Assembly (NCBI GenBank): GCA_913060895.1
Contig: CAJXSN010000009.1
Coordinates: 49,376-113,375 of the forward strand
DNA: 64,000 nucleotides
Direction of reading: 5' to 3'
Source of the DNA: an uncultured Sphingomonadaceae bacterium
GTDB taxonomy: Bacteria; Pseudomonadota; Alphaproteobacteria; Sphingomonadales; Sphingomonadaceae
Part shown: positions 44,636-53,850 of the stretch, in pieces
Numbering within the stretch: position 1 is the stretch's first letter
Layout: each line of letters starts with the position of its first letter
Notes under the pieces: model-generated
What the model saw: only the letters and a program-made list of their open reading frames with translations
The model's database searches: none
Told to the model about the DNA's origin: nothing
Position numbers and translations under genes: made by a program

Positions 44636-45825
44636 TGTGCTCCCTCCGTGCCGGTTCGGGCCGCTTCACTCCGGCGACGGACTTCAGGCAGCGGCAGGTA
44701 AGGGGTAACTCCATCCGTCTCGACAACAGTCTTGTCGGTTTGTGACAACACGCTTTCCATCGTTTCATAATACAGTCGCCGCCGGGTCACTTCCGGTGCG
44801 AGCCGGTATTCCTCGTAGATTTTATCGAAGCTGGCTGCGTCACCCTGCGAACGTGCTGCTACCTGCTGGGCATATGCGCGGGCGCGATTGACGTCGGTCT
44901 CAGCATCTTGCTGCGCAGCGGACACGTCCTTGAACGCTTCGATCACACGCTCGGGCGGATCGGTCTTCTCGATTTCGATACCCTGAACTGCAATGCCGGA
45001 ACCGTAGGCATCGAGGATGCCCTGCATCCGGCTACGCACACGTTGTTCGATTTCGGCACGGCCTGCACCCGATAGCACACTGTCCAGTTCTTGCTCGGCT
45101 ACGGAAGCCCGCATGGCAAACTCCGCGACTTCCGTCAGGGTATCCTCTGGATCGGCCAGTTGGAATTTATACTGCACCAAATCTTTAATGTTCCAACGGA
45201 TGAGATAACTGAGATCGACCAGGTTCTGGTCGCCTGTCAGTATCAGCTTTTCCTGCGCTCCTTCGGGGATGCTTTCGGAACGGATCTGGCTGACATTCTC
45301 CACTTCCACCTGTTGCAGCGGAAAAGGCAGGGTGAAATGCAGACCGGGATCGAGCGTGGTGGAATATTTACCGCCCATCCAGGTCACAACGCCTTTTTCA
45401 CGAGGGGAGAGCTGATGGATCGAAGAAATCGCAAGCCACACAAGCAAAATCACGCCGATCGCCAGCGGAAACCAGCTTTTCCCGCCGGGCCGTTCCGGCA
45501 GGCGGAAACCGGGGCCGCCACTGCCTGGACCACCACCGCGGCGTGGACCTTCCGGCCCGCGATTTCTGAAAATATCCTCAATTTTGGCAGAGCGGCGCGG
45601 CTCTTCGCTGCTGCCACTGCTGCCCTTGGGCGGTAGCCACGGATTGCGCGGGCCGCCATCGCTGCCTCCGCCTTCACCGTCGGGCGAATTGTCACCGCCA
45701 TCAGCGCCGCCGCCATTCGAACCCGAGCCGTTTACAGAGCCGCTACCCGGCCCCCAGGGGCTTTTGCCCGCCATCGACAGGCCGAAACGCCTGCGAAATC
45801 CATCCATATTTATCATGCCATACAC
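44632..45825 (-). CDS. hflK: HflK, SPFH-domain modulator of FtsH
   Basis: Partner of HflC (397 residues if the first ATG is used; in-frame ATGs at 45816 and 45807 are alternatives and none has a clear ribosome-binding site). The cytoplasmic N-terminus is extremely Gly/Ser/Pro-rich (GSGSVNGSGSNGGG...), a known HflK feature. A membrane helix (WFPLAIGVILLVWLAISSI) follows, then the SPFH domain with EKGVVTWMGGKY. A TATAGT element 6 nt before the first ATG hints at a leaderless message. Confidence 0.92.
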   Translation of the reverse strand: MYGMINMDGFRRRFGLSMAGKSPWGPGSGSVNGSGSNGGGADGGDNSPDGEGGGSDGGPRNPWLPPKGSSGSSEEPRRSAKIEDIFRNRGPEGPRRGGGPGSGGPGFRLPERPGGKSWFPLAIGVILLVWLAISSIHQLSPREKGVVTWMGGKYSTTLDPGLHFTLPFPLQQVEVENVSQIRSESIPEGAQEKLILTGDQNLVDLSYLIRWNIKDLVQYKFQLADPEDTLTEVAEFAMRASVAEQELDSVLSGAGRAEIEQRVRSRMQGILDAYGSGIAVQGIEIEKTDPPERVIEAFKDVSAAQQDAETDVNRARAYAQQVAARSQGDAASFDKIYEEYRLAPEVTRRRLYYETMESVLSQTDKTVVETDGVTPYLPLPEVRRRSEAARTGTEGAQ

Positions 45826-45914
45826 TATAGGGTTCGATTGACGGAAAAACAGGGGCCCAAAGGGCCAATTTTGCTGCTAGGGCGGCGCAAACCACGGTTA
45901 AGGGGTAATACCAG

Positions 45915-46889
45915 ATGAAATCCGCGCTTCAGGATGCGTTGCGCGAGGCGCTTTCCGGCGATGTCTCTGCGCGTCTCAGCACGGTTGCGGTGCGCGGCAC
46001 TGCCGCGACACTTGTGCTGGATGGTGCAGGACTGTCGTCTGACCAGCGTGATGCATTGGAAGAAGACGCCCGCGCACAGATATTGTCCCATCCCGGAATT
46101 ACCGAAGCCCGCGTGGCCATAATGGCGCAGCGCGTGACGCGGCGGATCATTGCAGTCGGTTCAGGGAAGGGCGGCGTGGGCAAGTCTACCCTCACGGCCA
46201 ATCTGGCGGTCGCTCTAAAGCGGATGGGACACAAGATCGGCGTCGTGGATGGCGACATTTACGGCCCTTCGCAGCCGACTCTTCTGGGCTGCGTTGGTTC
46301 AAAACCCGTGGCCAAGGATGAACAGCTTCAACCGGTAATGGGGGTACTGGATATTCCCACCCTTTCGATCGGGCATATTATTGCGCCCGGAAAGGCGCTG
46401 GCTTGGCGCGGCCCGATGGCGGCAGGCGCCTTGGGCCAGTTGATCGAGGCGGACTGGGGCGATGTCGAGACGCTTCTTGTCGATCTGCCACCCGGCACCG
46501 GTGATGTACAATTGACTATGGTACAGAAATACAAACCTGCAGGCGCAGTCATCGTTTCCACGCCGCAGGATCTGGCGCTGATCGATGCAGCGCGCGCGGG
46601 ACAGTTGTTCGAGACCGCAGGCGTACCGGTAATCGGCTTGGTCGAAAATATGGCCGGGTATATCTGCCCCCATTGCGGGGAGGGAAGCGATCCCTTTGGA
46701 CAGGGCGGTGTGGAGAAAATTGCGGAGCGGCTGGAATTGCCGTTCCTTGGCCGGATACCGCTGACAATGGATATCCGGCAGTCGAGCGATGCTGGCAAGC
46801 CGCCTGCTGCCAGCGACGGGAGTTCGGGGGCAGCTTTCAACGGGGTTGCACGCAAATTGGCCGATTGGCTGGAACAGGATCAGGCCTAG
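45915..46889 (+). CDS. mrp: Mrp/ApbC Fe-S cluster carrier ATPase
   Basis: P-loop NTPase (324 residues) that carries iron-sulfur clusters to target enzymes. An N-terminal MIP18-like (DUF59) region precedes the deviant Walker A motif GKGGVGKST, switch DGDIYGPSQPTLLG, and the metal-binding CPHC in YICPHCGEGSDPFG. AAGGGG lies upstream of the ATG. It is 3 bp ahead of a molybdenum hydroxylase gene, which may be a chance neighbour or a client link. Confidence 0.95.
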   Translation: MKSALQDALREALSGDVSARLSTVAVRGTAATLVLDGAGLSSDQRDALEEDARAQILSHPGITEARVAIMAQRVTRRIIAVGSGKGGVGKSTLTANLAVALKRMGHKIGVVDGDIYGPSQPTLLGCVGSKPVAKDEQLQPVMGVLDIPTLSIGHIIAPGKALAWRGPMAAGALGQLIEADWGDVETLLVDLPPGTGDVQLTMVQKYKPAGAVIVSTPQDLALIDAARAGQLFETAGVPVIGLVENMAGYICPHCGEGSDPFGQGGVEKIAERLELPFLGRIPLTMDIRQSSDAGKPPAASDGSSGAAFNGVARKLADWLEQDQA

Positions 46890-46892
46890 CCG

Positions 46893-49175
46893 ATGCAGGT
46901 GTCGCGGCGCGGATTACTGGCCGGGGCGGCTGTTGGTGGTGGGCTGGTGATTGCGTGGGCACTCTATCCGCGCACTTTTCCTGCGCCACTAGCCACCACC
47001 AATTCAGAGACCGCTTTTGGCGCCTGGTTGAAAATTGCCAAAGACGGGGTTGTCACGGTTGCTATTCCGCAACTGGAAATGGGGCAGGGGGTCACCACTA
47101 TTCTGCCGCAGATTATCGCGGCCGAGCTGGGGGCAGACTGGCGCCAGATTGCTGTAGAGCCTGCGCCGGTTAGCGGGATTTACGCAAATATCCCGCTCGC
47201 TGCACAATGGGCGCCGCTGTGGATGCCAGATATAGCGCCTGACCTTTTGGGCTTGTCCGAACCCGATGACGGAATTGTTGCTACCCGTTTCGCCCAAAGT
47301 ACGCGTCTGACGGCAACGGCAGCCGGGACCACGCTGGCAGCCTACGAAACCCAGGCGCGCGAGGCCGCAGCTATGGCCCGCGCGCTGATGGTGGAGGCGG
47401 CAGCGCAGCGGTGGGGCGTCGCTCCGGAAGTTTGCGATACGCAGGAAGGTTTCGTAATTCATGAAACCAAGCAATTGCGCTTTGCCGAACTGGCGGGCGA
47501 GGCGGCGTTACTGGACCCGCCTGAACAGCCGCCGCTGAGAGTGCAACCCGTGGCCGAAACGCCTGCTCCGGGAGACTTGGGCGCTCCGTTGGCGTTCCCC
47601 CGTCTCGACCTCCCTTCCAAAGTCGACGGAACGCATCTTTTCGCAGGCGACATCCGTCTGCCTGGCATGGTTTATGCCGCGATCCGTCATGCACCGGTAG
47701 GATCGGCGGCCAGCGTAGCCCAATATAACCGGGTAGCTGCCACCTCTATCGAGGGAAGGGTACAGGTGGTAGAAGGGCGCGACTGGCTGGCTGCGGTAGC
47801 AGACAATGGCTGGGCGGCGGAAAAGGCGCTCGATACGATGGACGTGCGTTTTTCTGTCGCCAACCCGGTGGACAGTGCAGCGATCGAGGGCGCGCTCGAT
47901 ACCGCTCTCAGGCAAGGCGATGCCTACACGATCGCAGAGCGGGGCGAGGCGGGCGGGAATTTCGGTAATGCCAGTATTGCGCGCCGCTATGATGTTGGTC
48001 CGGCGCTCCACACCCCTTTGGAGACAGCCACCGCTTGCGCGTGGTTGCACAAGGGGCGGCTGGAACTCTGGATCGCGTCGCAGGCACCCGAACGGGCCCG
48101 CGAGGCGGCAGCCAAGGCCATCGGACTCAGTGCAGAGAACGTCGTGCTCTATCCCATGCCTGCTGGCGGCAGTTTCGACCGGCGGCTGGAGCATGAGCAC
48201 GCAATCGAAGCAGCGCTGCTGGCCCGCGAAGTTGGCAAGCCGGTGCAGTTGTCCTGGAGCCGCGAGCAGGAGACAATGCGCGCGCCGCCCCGCACGCCGG
48301 TTGCGGCCTTGCTGGCAGCGAAGCTGGATGCGAACGGAGCCATTGCGGCGATGCGCACGCGGATTGCGCTTCCGGCTACCACTCTCGAATTCGGACGCCG
48401 TCTGTTTGCCAACGATACCCACCGGGCTGCTATCGAAAACAGCGCTGGCCAGCGCGATGAACTTGCCTGCGACGGGGCAATGCCGCTTTATGGCATTGCC
48501 GATGCGGCGGTGTATCAGGCCCCGGCTACCATTTCCCTGCCCACCGGACGGATGCGCGGCGGGGCGCATGGCTACACCGCTTTTTTTACCGAGAGCTTTG
48601 TCGATGAAATCGCATCGCAGGCAGCGCGGGAGCCGCTGTCTTATCGTATCGGCATGCTGCGCGGCGATCCGCGAATGGTCGATTGCCTCCAACGAGTTGC
48701 GCGAATGGCTGAATGGGGCGGTGGGCGTGATGGTTCTGGACAGGGTATCGCCTGCCACCGGATGGGCTCTGCCATCGCTGGCGGACGGATCGCCTGTGTC
48801 GCTACAGCGCGTCAGGCAGAGGGCGGTTTGCGTGTCACGCGCCTTTCGGCAGCGGTCGATATCGGGCGGATCGTCAATCTGGATATCGCGCGCCAGCAGA
48901 TCGAGGGAGGGCTGGTCCACGGTCTTGCGCTGGCGATGGGCAGCAGCGCAACCTGGGTGAACGGACGACCCGATAACCGCCGTCTGTCCCAACTGAACCT
49001 GCCGAATCTTACCGAAATGCCGGATGTGGAAGTGGACTTCATTGCCAACGAAGCGTCTCCCTTCGATCCGGGCGAGCTAGGGTTGACCGTGGCCGCCCCG
49101 GCCGTTGCCAACGCCCTGTTTTCCGCAACCGGGCTGCGCCTCAGACGTCTGCCCTTGCTATCGCACGGTCTATAG
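46893..49175 (+). CDS. Tat-exported molybdenum hydroxylase large subunit (IorB-like), solitary
   Basis: Xanthine-oxidase-family molybdopterin-binding subunit of the isoquinoline/aldehyde oxidoreductase IorB type (760 residues). The N-terminus MQVSRRGLLAGAAVGG is a twin-arginine signal. GVTTILPQI, the a/b hammerhead SKVDGTHLFAGDIRLPGM, GGSFDRRLEHEHAIEAALLA and the C-terminal GELGLTVAAPAVANAL (catalytic Glu) are visible. No 2Fe-2S partner gene lies beside it, which is unusual because electrons normally leave via a small IorA-type subunit. Translated directly after mrp. Substrate unknown. Confidence 0.88.
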   Translation: MQVSRRGLLAGAAVGGGLVIAWALYPRTFPAPLATTNSETAFGAWLKIAKDGVVTVAIPQLEMGQGVTTILPQIIAAELGADWRQIAVEPAPVSGIYANIPLAAQWAPLWMPDIAPDLLGLSEPDDGIVATRFAQSTRLTATAAGTTLAAYETQAREAAAMARALMVEAAAQRWGVAPEVCDTQEGFVIHETKQLRFAELAGEAALLDPPEQPPLRVQPVAETPAPGDLGAPLAFPRLDLPSKVDGTHLFAGDIRLPGMVYAAIRHAPVGSAASVAQYNRVAATSIEGRVQVVEGRDWLAAVADNGWAAEKALDTMDVRFSVANPVDSAAIEGALDTALRQGDAYTIAERGEAGGNFGNASIARRYDVGPALHTPLETATACAWLHKGRLELWIASQAPERAREAAAKAIGLSAENVVLYPMPAGGSFDRRLEHEHAIEAALLAREVGKPVQLSWSREQETMRAPPRTPVAALLAAKLDANGAIAAMRTRIALPATTLEFGRRLFANDTHRAAIENSAGQRDELACDGAMPLYGIADAAVYQAPATISLPTGRMRGGAHGYTAFFTESFVDEIASQAAREPLSYRIGMLRGDPRMVDCLQRVARMAEWGGGRDGSGQGIACHRMGSAIAGGRIACVATARQAEGGLRVTRLSAAVDIGRIVNLDIARQQIEGGLVHGLALAMGSSATWVNGRPDNRRLSQLNLPNLTEMPDVEVDFIANEASPFDPGELGLTVAAPAVANALFSATGLRLRRLPLLSHGL

Positions 49176-49216
49176 TTCCCCTTGACCCGCGCGCCCCTGC
49201 CGCCAAGTGAGCAGGC

Positions 49217-50251
49217 ATGACATGGCTAGAACAGACCCTACCCGCTGACCACCCATCTGTCGAAAGCGGGGGCGTCGGCGTGCTGCTGGTCAATCTGGGC
49301 ACGCCCGATGCGCCCGATACGCCATCAGTCAAACGCTATCTGGCTGAGTTTCTGTCAGACCGCCGCGTAGTAGAGATCCCGCCTATCGTCTGGCAGCCGA
49401 TCCTGCGAGGTATTATCCTGAATACCCGGCCCAAAAAAAGCGCAGCCGCATACTCTAAAGTGTGGAGCGAAGATGGCTCTCCGCTGGCGGCGATTACGAA
49501 GCGGCAGGCCAATGCGCTGCAAGTGCGGCTGGGCGGCACGGTGGTGGTTGATTGGGCGATGCGCTATGGCAATCCGTCCATTGATACGAAGCTGCGCGCG
49601 ATGAAGGACGCAGGGTGCGAGCGTATTCTGCTGGCCCCGCTTTATCCGCAATATTCCGGCGCAACCACGGCGACCGTGGTCGACAAGGCGTCCGACACGC
49701 TGAAGGGTTTGCGCTGGCAGATGAGCTTACGGACGCTGCCGCCATACCATGATCATCCAGCGTATCTGGATGCTTTGGAATCGGATTTGAGCGCACAATT
49801 AGCCGCGCTTGATTTCACGCCCGAGATTTTGCTGCTCAGCTTCCACGGCATGCCGCAGCGTACGCTGGAACTGGGCGACCCCTACCACTGCCACTGCCAC
49901 AAGACAGCGCGGTTGCTGGGCGAGCGTATCGGACGGGACGGAATGCGGATTATGACGACTTTCCAGTCTCGCTTTGGCCCTGCCAAATGGCTGGAGCCAG
50001 CCACCGATACTACAATAGAAGCTGAGGCTGCCGCCGGAACGAAGCGCATGGCAGTGGCGATGCCGGGTTTTTCCGCCGACTGTCTGGAAACTCTGGAAGA
50101 AATCGCCATCGAGGGGCGAGCCCAATTTTTGAAGGCGGGCGGCAGTCATTTCGCAGCTCTCAGCTGCCTGAATGACAGCAAACCCGGTATGACCATGCTG
50201 GAGACTTTAATCACACAGGAATTGGCGGGCTGGATTCCATCTCTCAAATAA
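49217..50251 (+). CDS. hemH: Ferrochelatase
   Basis: Inserts Fe(II) into protoporphyrin IX, last step of heme synthesis (344 residues). N-terminal VNLGTPDAPDTPSVKRYLAEFLSD and the central GYPQ-equivalent APLYPQYSGATT, the metal-site His in LSFHGMPQRT, the Cys-rich YHCHCHKTARLL and the Glu in CLETLEEI are the usual features. Followed by a palindrome and a cytochrome P450, which needs heme. Confidence 0.96.
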   Translation: MTWLEQTLPADHPSVESGGVGVLLVNLGTPDAPDTPSVKRYLAEFLSDRRVVEIPPIVWQPILRGIILNTRPKKSAAAYSKVWSEDGSPLAAITKRQANALQVRLGGTVVVDWAMRYGNPSIDTKLRAMKDAGCERILLAPLYPQYSGATTATVVDKASDTLKGLRWQMSLRTLPPYHDHPAYLDALESDLSAQLAALDFTPEILLLSFHGMPQRTLELGDPYHCHCHKTARLLGERIGRDGMRIMTTFQSRFGPAKWLEPATDTTIEAEAAAGTKRMAVAMPGFSADCLETLEEIAIEGRAQFLKAGGSHFAALSCLNDSKPGMTMLETLITQELAGWIPSLK

Positions 50252-50268
50252 CTTACACTCGTGTAAGT
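50251..50268. promoter_or_regulatory. Palindromic operator candidate before the P450
   Basis: An 8-bp-arm inverted repeat ACTTACAC-TC-GTGTAAGT directly follows the hemH stop and ends 16 bp before the P450 start. No T-run follows, so it is not a terminator. The form (TTACAC...GTGTAA) is typical of TetR-family operators. No TetR-type gene is within the visible neighbourhood. Confidence 0.55.
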
Positions 50269-50284
50269 AACAGTTAAGGACTGG

Positions 50285-51688
50285 ATGAAGATCATGGCCA
50301 CTCTCGCCCCGCACGCTCCGCACGCACCGCTACAGGCCGCTCCGAAGCATTGGAGCGAGAACCGCATGACCGAGGAAAAGGTGGCCCATATTCCGGGGGA
50401 GAAGGGCTACCCCATGATTGGCCATACTTTTACCCAGTTGTCCGATCCTCATAAATTTACGCGTCGCATGGTCGAAAAATACGGGCCTGTGTACAAGGTG
50501 CGCAGCTTTGGCGGGTGGCAGGTTGCGATGGTGGGGGCCGATGCGAACGAGCTATTGCTATTCGACCGCGAGAAAATTTTCTCCAGCGAACAGGGCTGGG
50601 GCCCCATTTTAGACAAGCTGTTCCCTCGCGGATTGATGCTGATGGATTTCGACCATCACCGGATGGACCGGCGCGCACTGTCGATCGCCTTCAAGCCCGG
50701 CCCGATGCGCCATTACGCCGGTCAATTGAATGCAGGGATCGCGCGGCAGGTAGGCGCATGGCGTGAAGGACCGATGGAATTCTACCCTGCGATTAAACAA
50801 CTAACGCTGGATCTGGCGGCCGAAAGCTTCATCGGTCTGCCGTTCGGGCCAGAGGCAGACGCGATCAATCAGGCGTTTATCGACATGGTGCAGGCCTCCG
50901 TCGCTCCGGTCCGCAAGTCGCTGCCCTTCACACAAATGCGCCGCGGCACAGAGGGCCGTAAATTCCTGGTCGAGTATTTCACCAAAGAAACCAAACGCCG
51001 CCGGGCACAGGGCGGGGGACAGGACATGTTCAGCCAGTTCGCCACTGCGACACGCGAAGACGGCTCGCTTTTGCCGGTCGACGAGGTGGTCGATCACATG
51101 AACTTCCTGATGATGGCTGCGCATGACACCATCACTTCCAGCGGCACGTCGCTGGTCTGGCTGTTGGCCAAACACCCCGAATGGCAGGAAAAACTGCGTG
51201 AGGAATTGCGTGCGGCGACAAACGATACCGGCATGCTCGATTACGATGCGCTTGGGTCTGTCGAACTGACTGAAATGGCCTTCAAGGAGGCCTTGCGGAT
51301 GGTGCCGCCTGTGCCGTCGACCCCGCGCCGTGCTCTCAAAAGCTTCGAATTCGGTGGTTACCGTATTCCCGCCGGAGCAGCGGTCGGGATCAACACGCAT
51401 TATGTGCACCACGATCCGCAGCATTGGCCCGATCCCTATACGTTCGATCCAATGCGTTTCACGCCGGACAAGGTGAAGGCGCGCCATAAATATGCGTGGG
51501 TGCCGTTTGGCGGCGGAGCACATATGTGCCTCGGCCTGCATTTTGCCTATATGCAGATCAAGGTGTTGATGGCGCATTTGTTGACCACCTACCGCGTGGA
51601 AGTGGCCGAGGGTTATGATCCCGAATGGCAAGCGTGGCCGATCCCCAAGCCCAAGGACGGGCTGCGGATCAACCTAGTGAAGCTCTAG
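50285..51688 (+). CDS. Cytochrome P450
   Basis: Heme-thiolate monooxygenase of 467 residues (ATG at 50285; another ATG three codons in). I-helix AAHDTITSSGTS with the oxygen-activating Asp/Thr pair, ExxR as EALRM, PERF-like FDPMRFTP and the heme loop FGGGAHMCLG. No membrane anchor, so soluble. It resembles families that act on lipids or terpenes but I cannot name the CYP family. Preceded by a palindromic operator candidate and tail-to-tail overlapping the SDHAF4-family gene (shared CTAG). Confidence 0.94.
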   Translation: MKIMATLAPHAPHAPLQAAPKHWSENRMTEEKVAHIPGEKGYPMIGHTFTQLSDPHKFTRRMVEKYGPVYKVRSFGGWQVAMVGADANELLLFDREKIFSSEQGWGPILDKLFPRGLMLMDFDHHRMDRRALSIAFKPGPMRHYAGQLNAGIARQVGAWREGPMEFYPAIKQLTLDLAAESFIGLPFGPEADAINQAFIDMVQASVAPVRKSLPFTQMRRGTEGRKFLVEYFTKETKRRRAQGGGQDMFSQFATATREDGSLLPVDEVVDHMNFLMMAAHDTITSSGTSLVWLLAKHPEWQEKLREELRAATNDTGMLDYDALGSVELTEMAFKEALRMVPPVPSTPRRALKSFEFGGYRIPAGAAVGINTHYVHHDPQHWPDPYTFDPMRFTPDKVKARHKYAWVPFGGGAHMCLGLHFAYMQIKVLMAHLLTTYRVEVAEGYDPEWQAWPIPKPKDGLRINLVKL

Positions 51689-51855
51689 CTAAAATCGATC
51701 GCAATGCCGTCCTTTACCCAGTCGCCATAGCGGGTTGGGTTGAGCCCTTGCGGATCGTCCGCACCCGCATCGATGGGTTTGGGGGCCGGGGGTGGCTCGC
51801 TGGTCCAGTGCTTGGGCTTCGTAAACCCTTCAGGCCGTTTGGTTGCGCGTTCCAT
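51685..51855 (-). CDS. Succinate dehydrogenase assembly factor 4 family protein (DUF1674)
   Basis: 56-residue protein, ATG at 51855 to TAG at 51685-51687. The C-terminus carries the DUF1674/SDHAF4 signature DPQGLNPTRYGDWVKDG followed by IAIDF, which helps mature flavinylated succinate dehydrogenase. The N-terminus (MERATKRPEGFTKPKHW) is basic and Pro-rich as in homologues. Its stop shares bases with the P450 stop on the other strand. Too small for most automatic cut-offs, but the motif is unambiguous. The rsmB-like gene is divergent, 57 bp away. Confidence 0.9.
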   Translation of the reverse strand: MERATKRPEGFTKPKHWTSEPPPAPKPIDAGADDPQGLNPTRYGDWVKDGIAIDFS

Positions 51856-51912
51856 ATTTCATACAATGCGCGGGGTAGCGCAGTGTTTCAATAGGGCCTA
51901 ACCGCCGTGCCC

Positions 51913-53172
51913 ATGAACGCCCCCGAAAAAAACGAGGTTCAGGACACCGCTACAGGCCTGCCAGCGCGGCGCGCTGCGATACGCCTGCTCGATGCCGTGC
52001 TGAAACGTGGAGAAACGCTGGACAAGGCCGGTTCTTATGCGTTGTCGGGCCTCAGCAGTCCGGCGGACAAGGCCTTTGCGCGCGCCATTGCGGGTGAAAC
52101 CCTGCGCTGGCTGGTCGATATCGATGCATTGATCGATGGCGCGACTAAAAAGCGTCTGGACGACAATACAAAGGCTCGCTCCATCTTGCGGATCATGTTG
52201 GCGCAGGCGTTGCGGCTGGAGACCCCTCCGCACGCGGTGATTGCGTCTGCCCTGCCGCTGCTTACCGGCGGCCAGCGGCGTTTGGCCCACGGCGTGTTTT
52301 CAGCCTTGCTGAAACAGGATGCATCTTTGCCCGCCGCTCCCACTTTGCCCAAGAATGTACAGGCACGTTGGGGGGAACGGGCAGGGGCGATTGCTATGGG
52401 CCTTACCCAGCCGCCACCGCTTGACCTGCAATTGAAGGACACTGGCCAAACCGCTGCGCAGGCGAAGGCGATGGGGGCCGTATCCCTTGCGCCCGGCCAT
52501 CTGCGTCTGCCGCGCGGGACGCCTGTGGATCGCTTGCCCGGATTTGAAGAGGGTGCATGGTGGGTACAGGACCTGGCCGCATCACTGCCTGCATCTCTGC
52601 TAGGTCCCGGTGATGGCAGGCGCGTGCTGGACCTATGCGCTGCGCCTGGCGGCAAGACGTTGCAGCTGGCTGCCGCAGGCTGGCAGGTCACGGCGCTCGA
52701 TATCAGCGAGAAGCGGCTGGAGCGCCTGCGCGAAAATCTACTGCGCACGGGCCTGGAAGCGGAAATCGTAGTTGCCGACGCGCTGACATACACACCGGCA
52801 AAGCCGTTCGATGCAATTCTGCTGGATGCACCCTGCACGGCCACCGGCACCTGCCGCCGCCATCCTGATGTACTGCACCGGATCGGCGAAGAAGAACTGG
52901 CGCAGACAACGACCTTGCAGGCAGCTTTGCTGCGCCGTGCAATAAGCTGGCTGCCCGAAGGTGGTACGCTGGTCTATGCAGTGTGTTCACTGGAAGAAGA
53001 GGAAGGCGCTGCGCAGGCCCTCAAAGTCGCATTAGACCCGCTACCCATCTCCGGAGCGCAGCTTCGTGCCGGACTGGAATACACCCCGGAAGGCTGGCTG
53101 CGCACCGATCCTGGAATGTTGTCGGAGCATGGCGGCCTGGACGGATTTTTCGTGGCTCGCTGGCGGAAATAA
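51913..53172 (+). CDS. rsmB: RsmB-like 16S rRNA m5C methyltransferase
   Basis: SAM-dependent RNA cytosine-5 methyltransferase (419 residues; GTG at 51907 is an alternative start). An N-terminal NusB-like helical domain (AIRLLDAVLKRGETL) precedes the Rossmann core with SAM motif LDLCAAPGGKT, catalytic Cys in LDAPCTATGT and release Cys in YAVCSLEEEE. Expected target C967 of 16S rRNA by homology. It ends before the convergent msrA. Confidence 0.93.
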   Translation: MNAPEKNEVQDTATGLPARRAAIRLLDAVLKRGETLDKAGSYALSGLSSPADKAFARAIAGETLRWLVDIDALIDGATKKRLDDNTKARSILRIMLAQALRLETPPHAVIASALPLLTGGQRRLAHGVFSALLKQDASLPAAPTLPKNVQARWGERAGAIAMGLTQPPPLDLQLKDTGQTAAQAKAMGAVSLAPGHLRLPRGTPVDRLPGFEEGAWWVQDLAASLPASLLGPGDGRRVLDLCAAPGGKTLQLAAAGWQVTALDISEKRLERLRENLLRTGLEAEIVVADALTYTPAKPFDAILLDAPCTATGTCRRHPDVLHRIGEEELAQTTTLQAALLRRAISWLPEGGTLVYAVCSLEEEEGAAQALKVALDPLPISGAQLRAGLEYTPEGWLRTDPGMLSEHGGLDGFFVARWRK

Positions 53173-53205
53173 CCCCGTCAGCGGCACCGGGTCAGGCCCC
53201 AGTCC

Positions 53206-53748
53206 TCATGCCTCTGCCTTAACTTTGCCCTGAAAACTCTTACGCAGCTTCATCAGCTTTGGTGGGATCAATGCTTGGCAATAGGGATTGCTCTGGCCTT
53301 CCCCTTCCCAATACTCCTGATGGTAACCCTCAGCCGGATACCATGGTGCAGGGCCCTCTATGGTGGTTACAGCCTGACTGCCATTCGCTTCATTCCACCG
53401 GCCGATTGCAGCTTCCGCTTCGGCACGCTGACTTTCATCCAGAGGGAAAATCGCGCTGCGATATTGCGTGCCGACATCGTTGCCCTGACGGTTTAACTGG
53501 CTGGGATCATGCGTGCCCATGAACATATCGAGGATCTCGGCATAGCTGACCGTATCGGCGTCGTACTCGACCTTTACGGCTTCTGCATGGCCTGTACTGC
53601 CGGTGCAGATTTGTTTGTAAGTCGGGCTCTCTGTATCACCACCGATATAACCGCTTTCGACATTGCTCACGCCGACCACGTCGTTGAACACGGCCTCTGT
53701 GCACCAGAAGCATCCGCCGGCGAGTATTGCTGTTTCTGTTGTGTTCAT
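53206..53748 (-). CDS. msrA: Methionine-S-sulfoxide reductase MsrA
   Basis: Reduces the S-epimer of methionine sulfoxide (180 residues from the ATG at 53748, which has AAAGGAGA upstream; a frame to 53784 is not credible). Catalytic Cys in GGCFWCTEAVF, followed by GYIGGDTESPTY, GHAEAVKVEYD and THDPSQLNRQGNDVGTQYRSAIF. Complements MsrB at 39268. Confidence 0.97.
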   Translation of the reverse strand: MNTTETAILAGGCFWCTEAVFNDVVGVSNVESGYIGGDTESPTYKQICTGSTGHAEAVKVEYDADTVSYAEILDMFMGTHDPSQLNRQGNDVGTQYRSAIFPLDESQRAEAEAAIGRWNEANGSQAVTTIEGPAPWYPAEGYHQEYWEGEGQSNPYCQALIPPKLMKLRKSFQGKVKAEA

Positions 53749-53850
53749 GGGAACTCTCCTTTGCCTGCAAGGTAGGTATGACATGGCGGCTTGTCATCTA
53801 TAGCAAGCCAGTTAGAGCGTCTTTCAAATGGCGTAACAGGGAGAGAATAC

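Noticed and set aside
47508..48992. 494-codon open frame antisense to the Tat-exported molybdenum hydroxylase
   Set aside because: No recognisable protein features, and the sense frame carries clear family motifs throughout; long antisense frames are common in G+C-rich genes.
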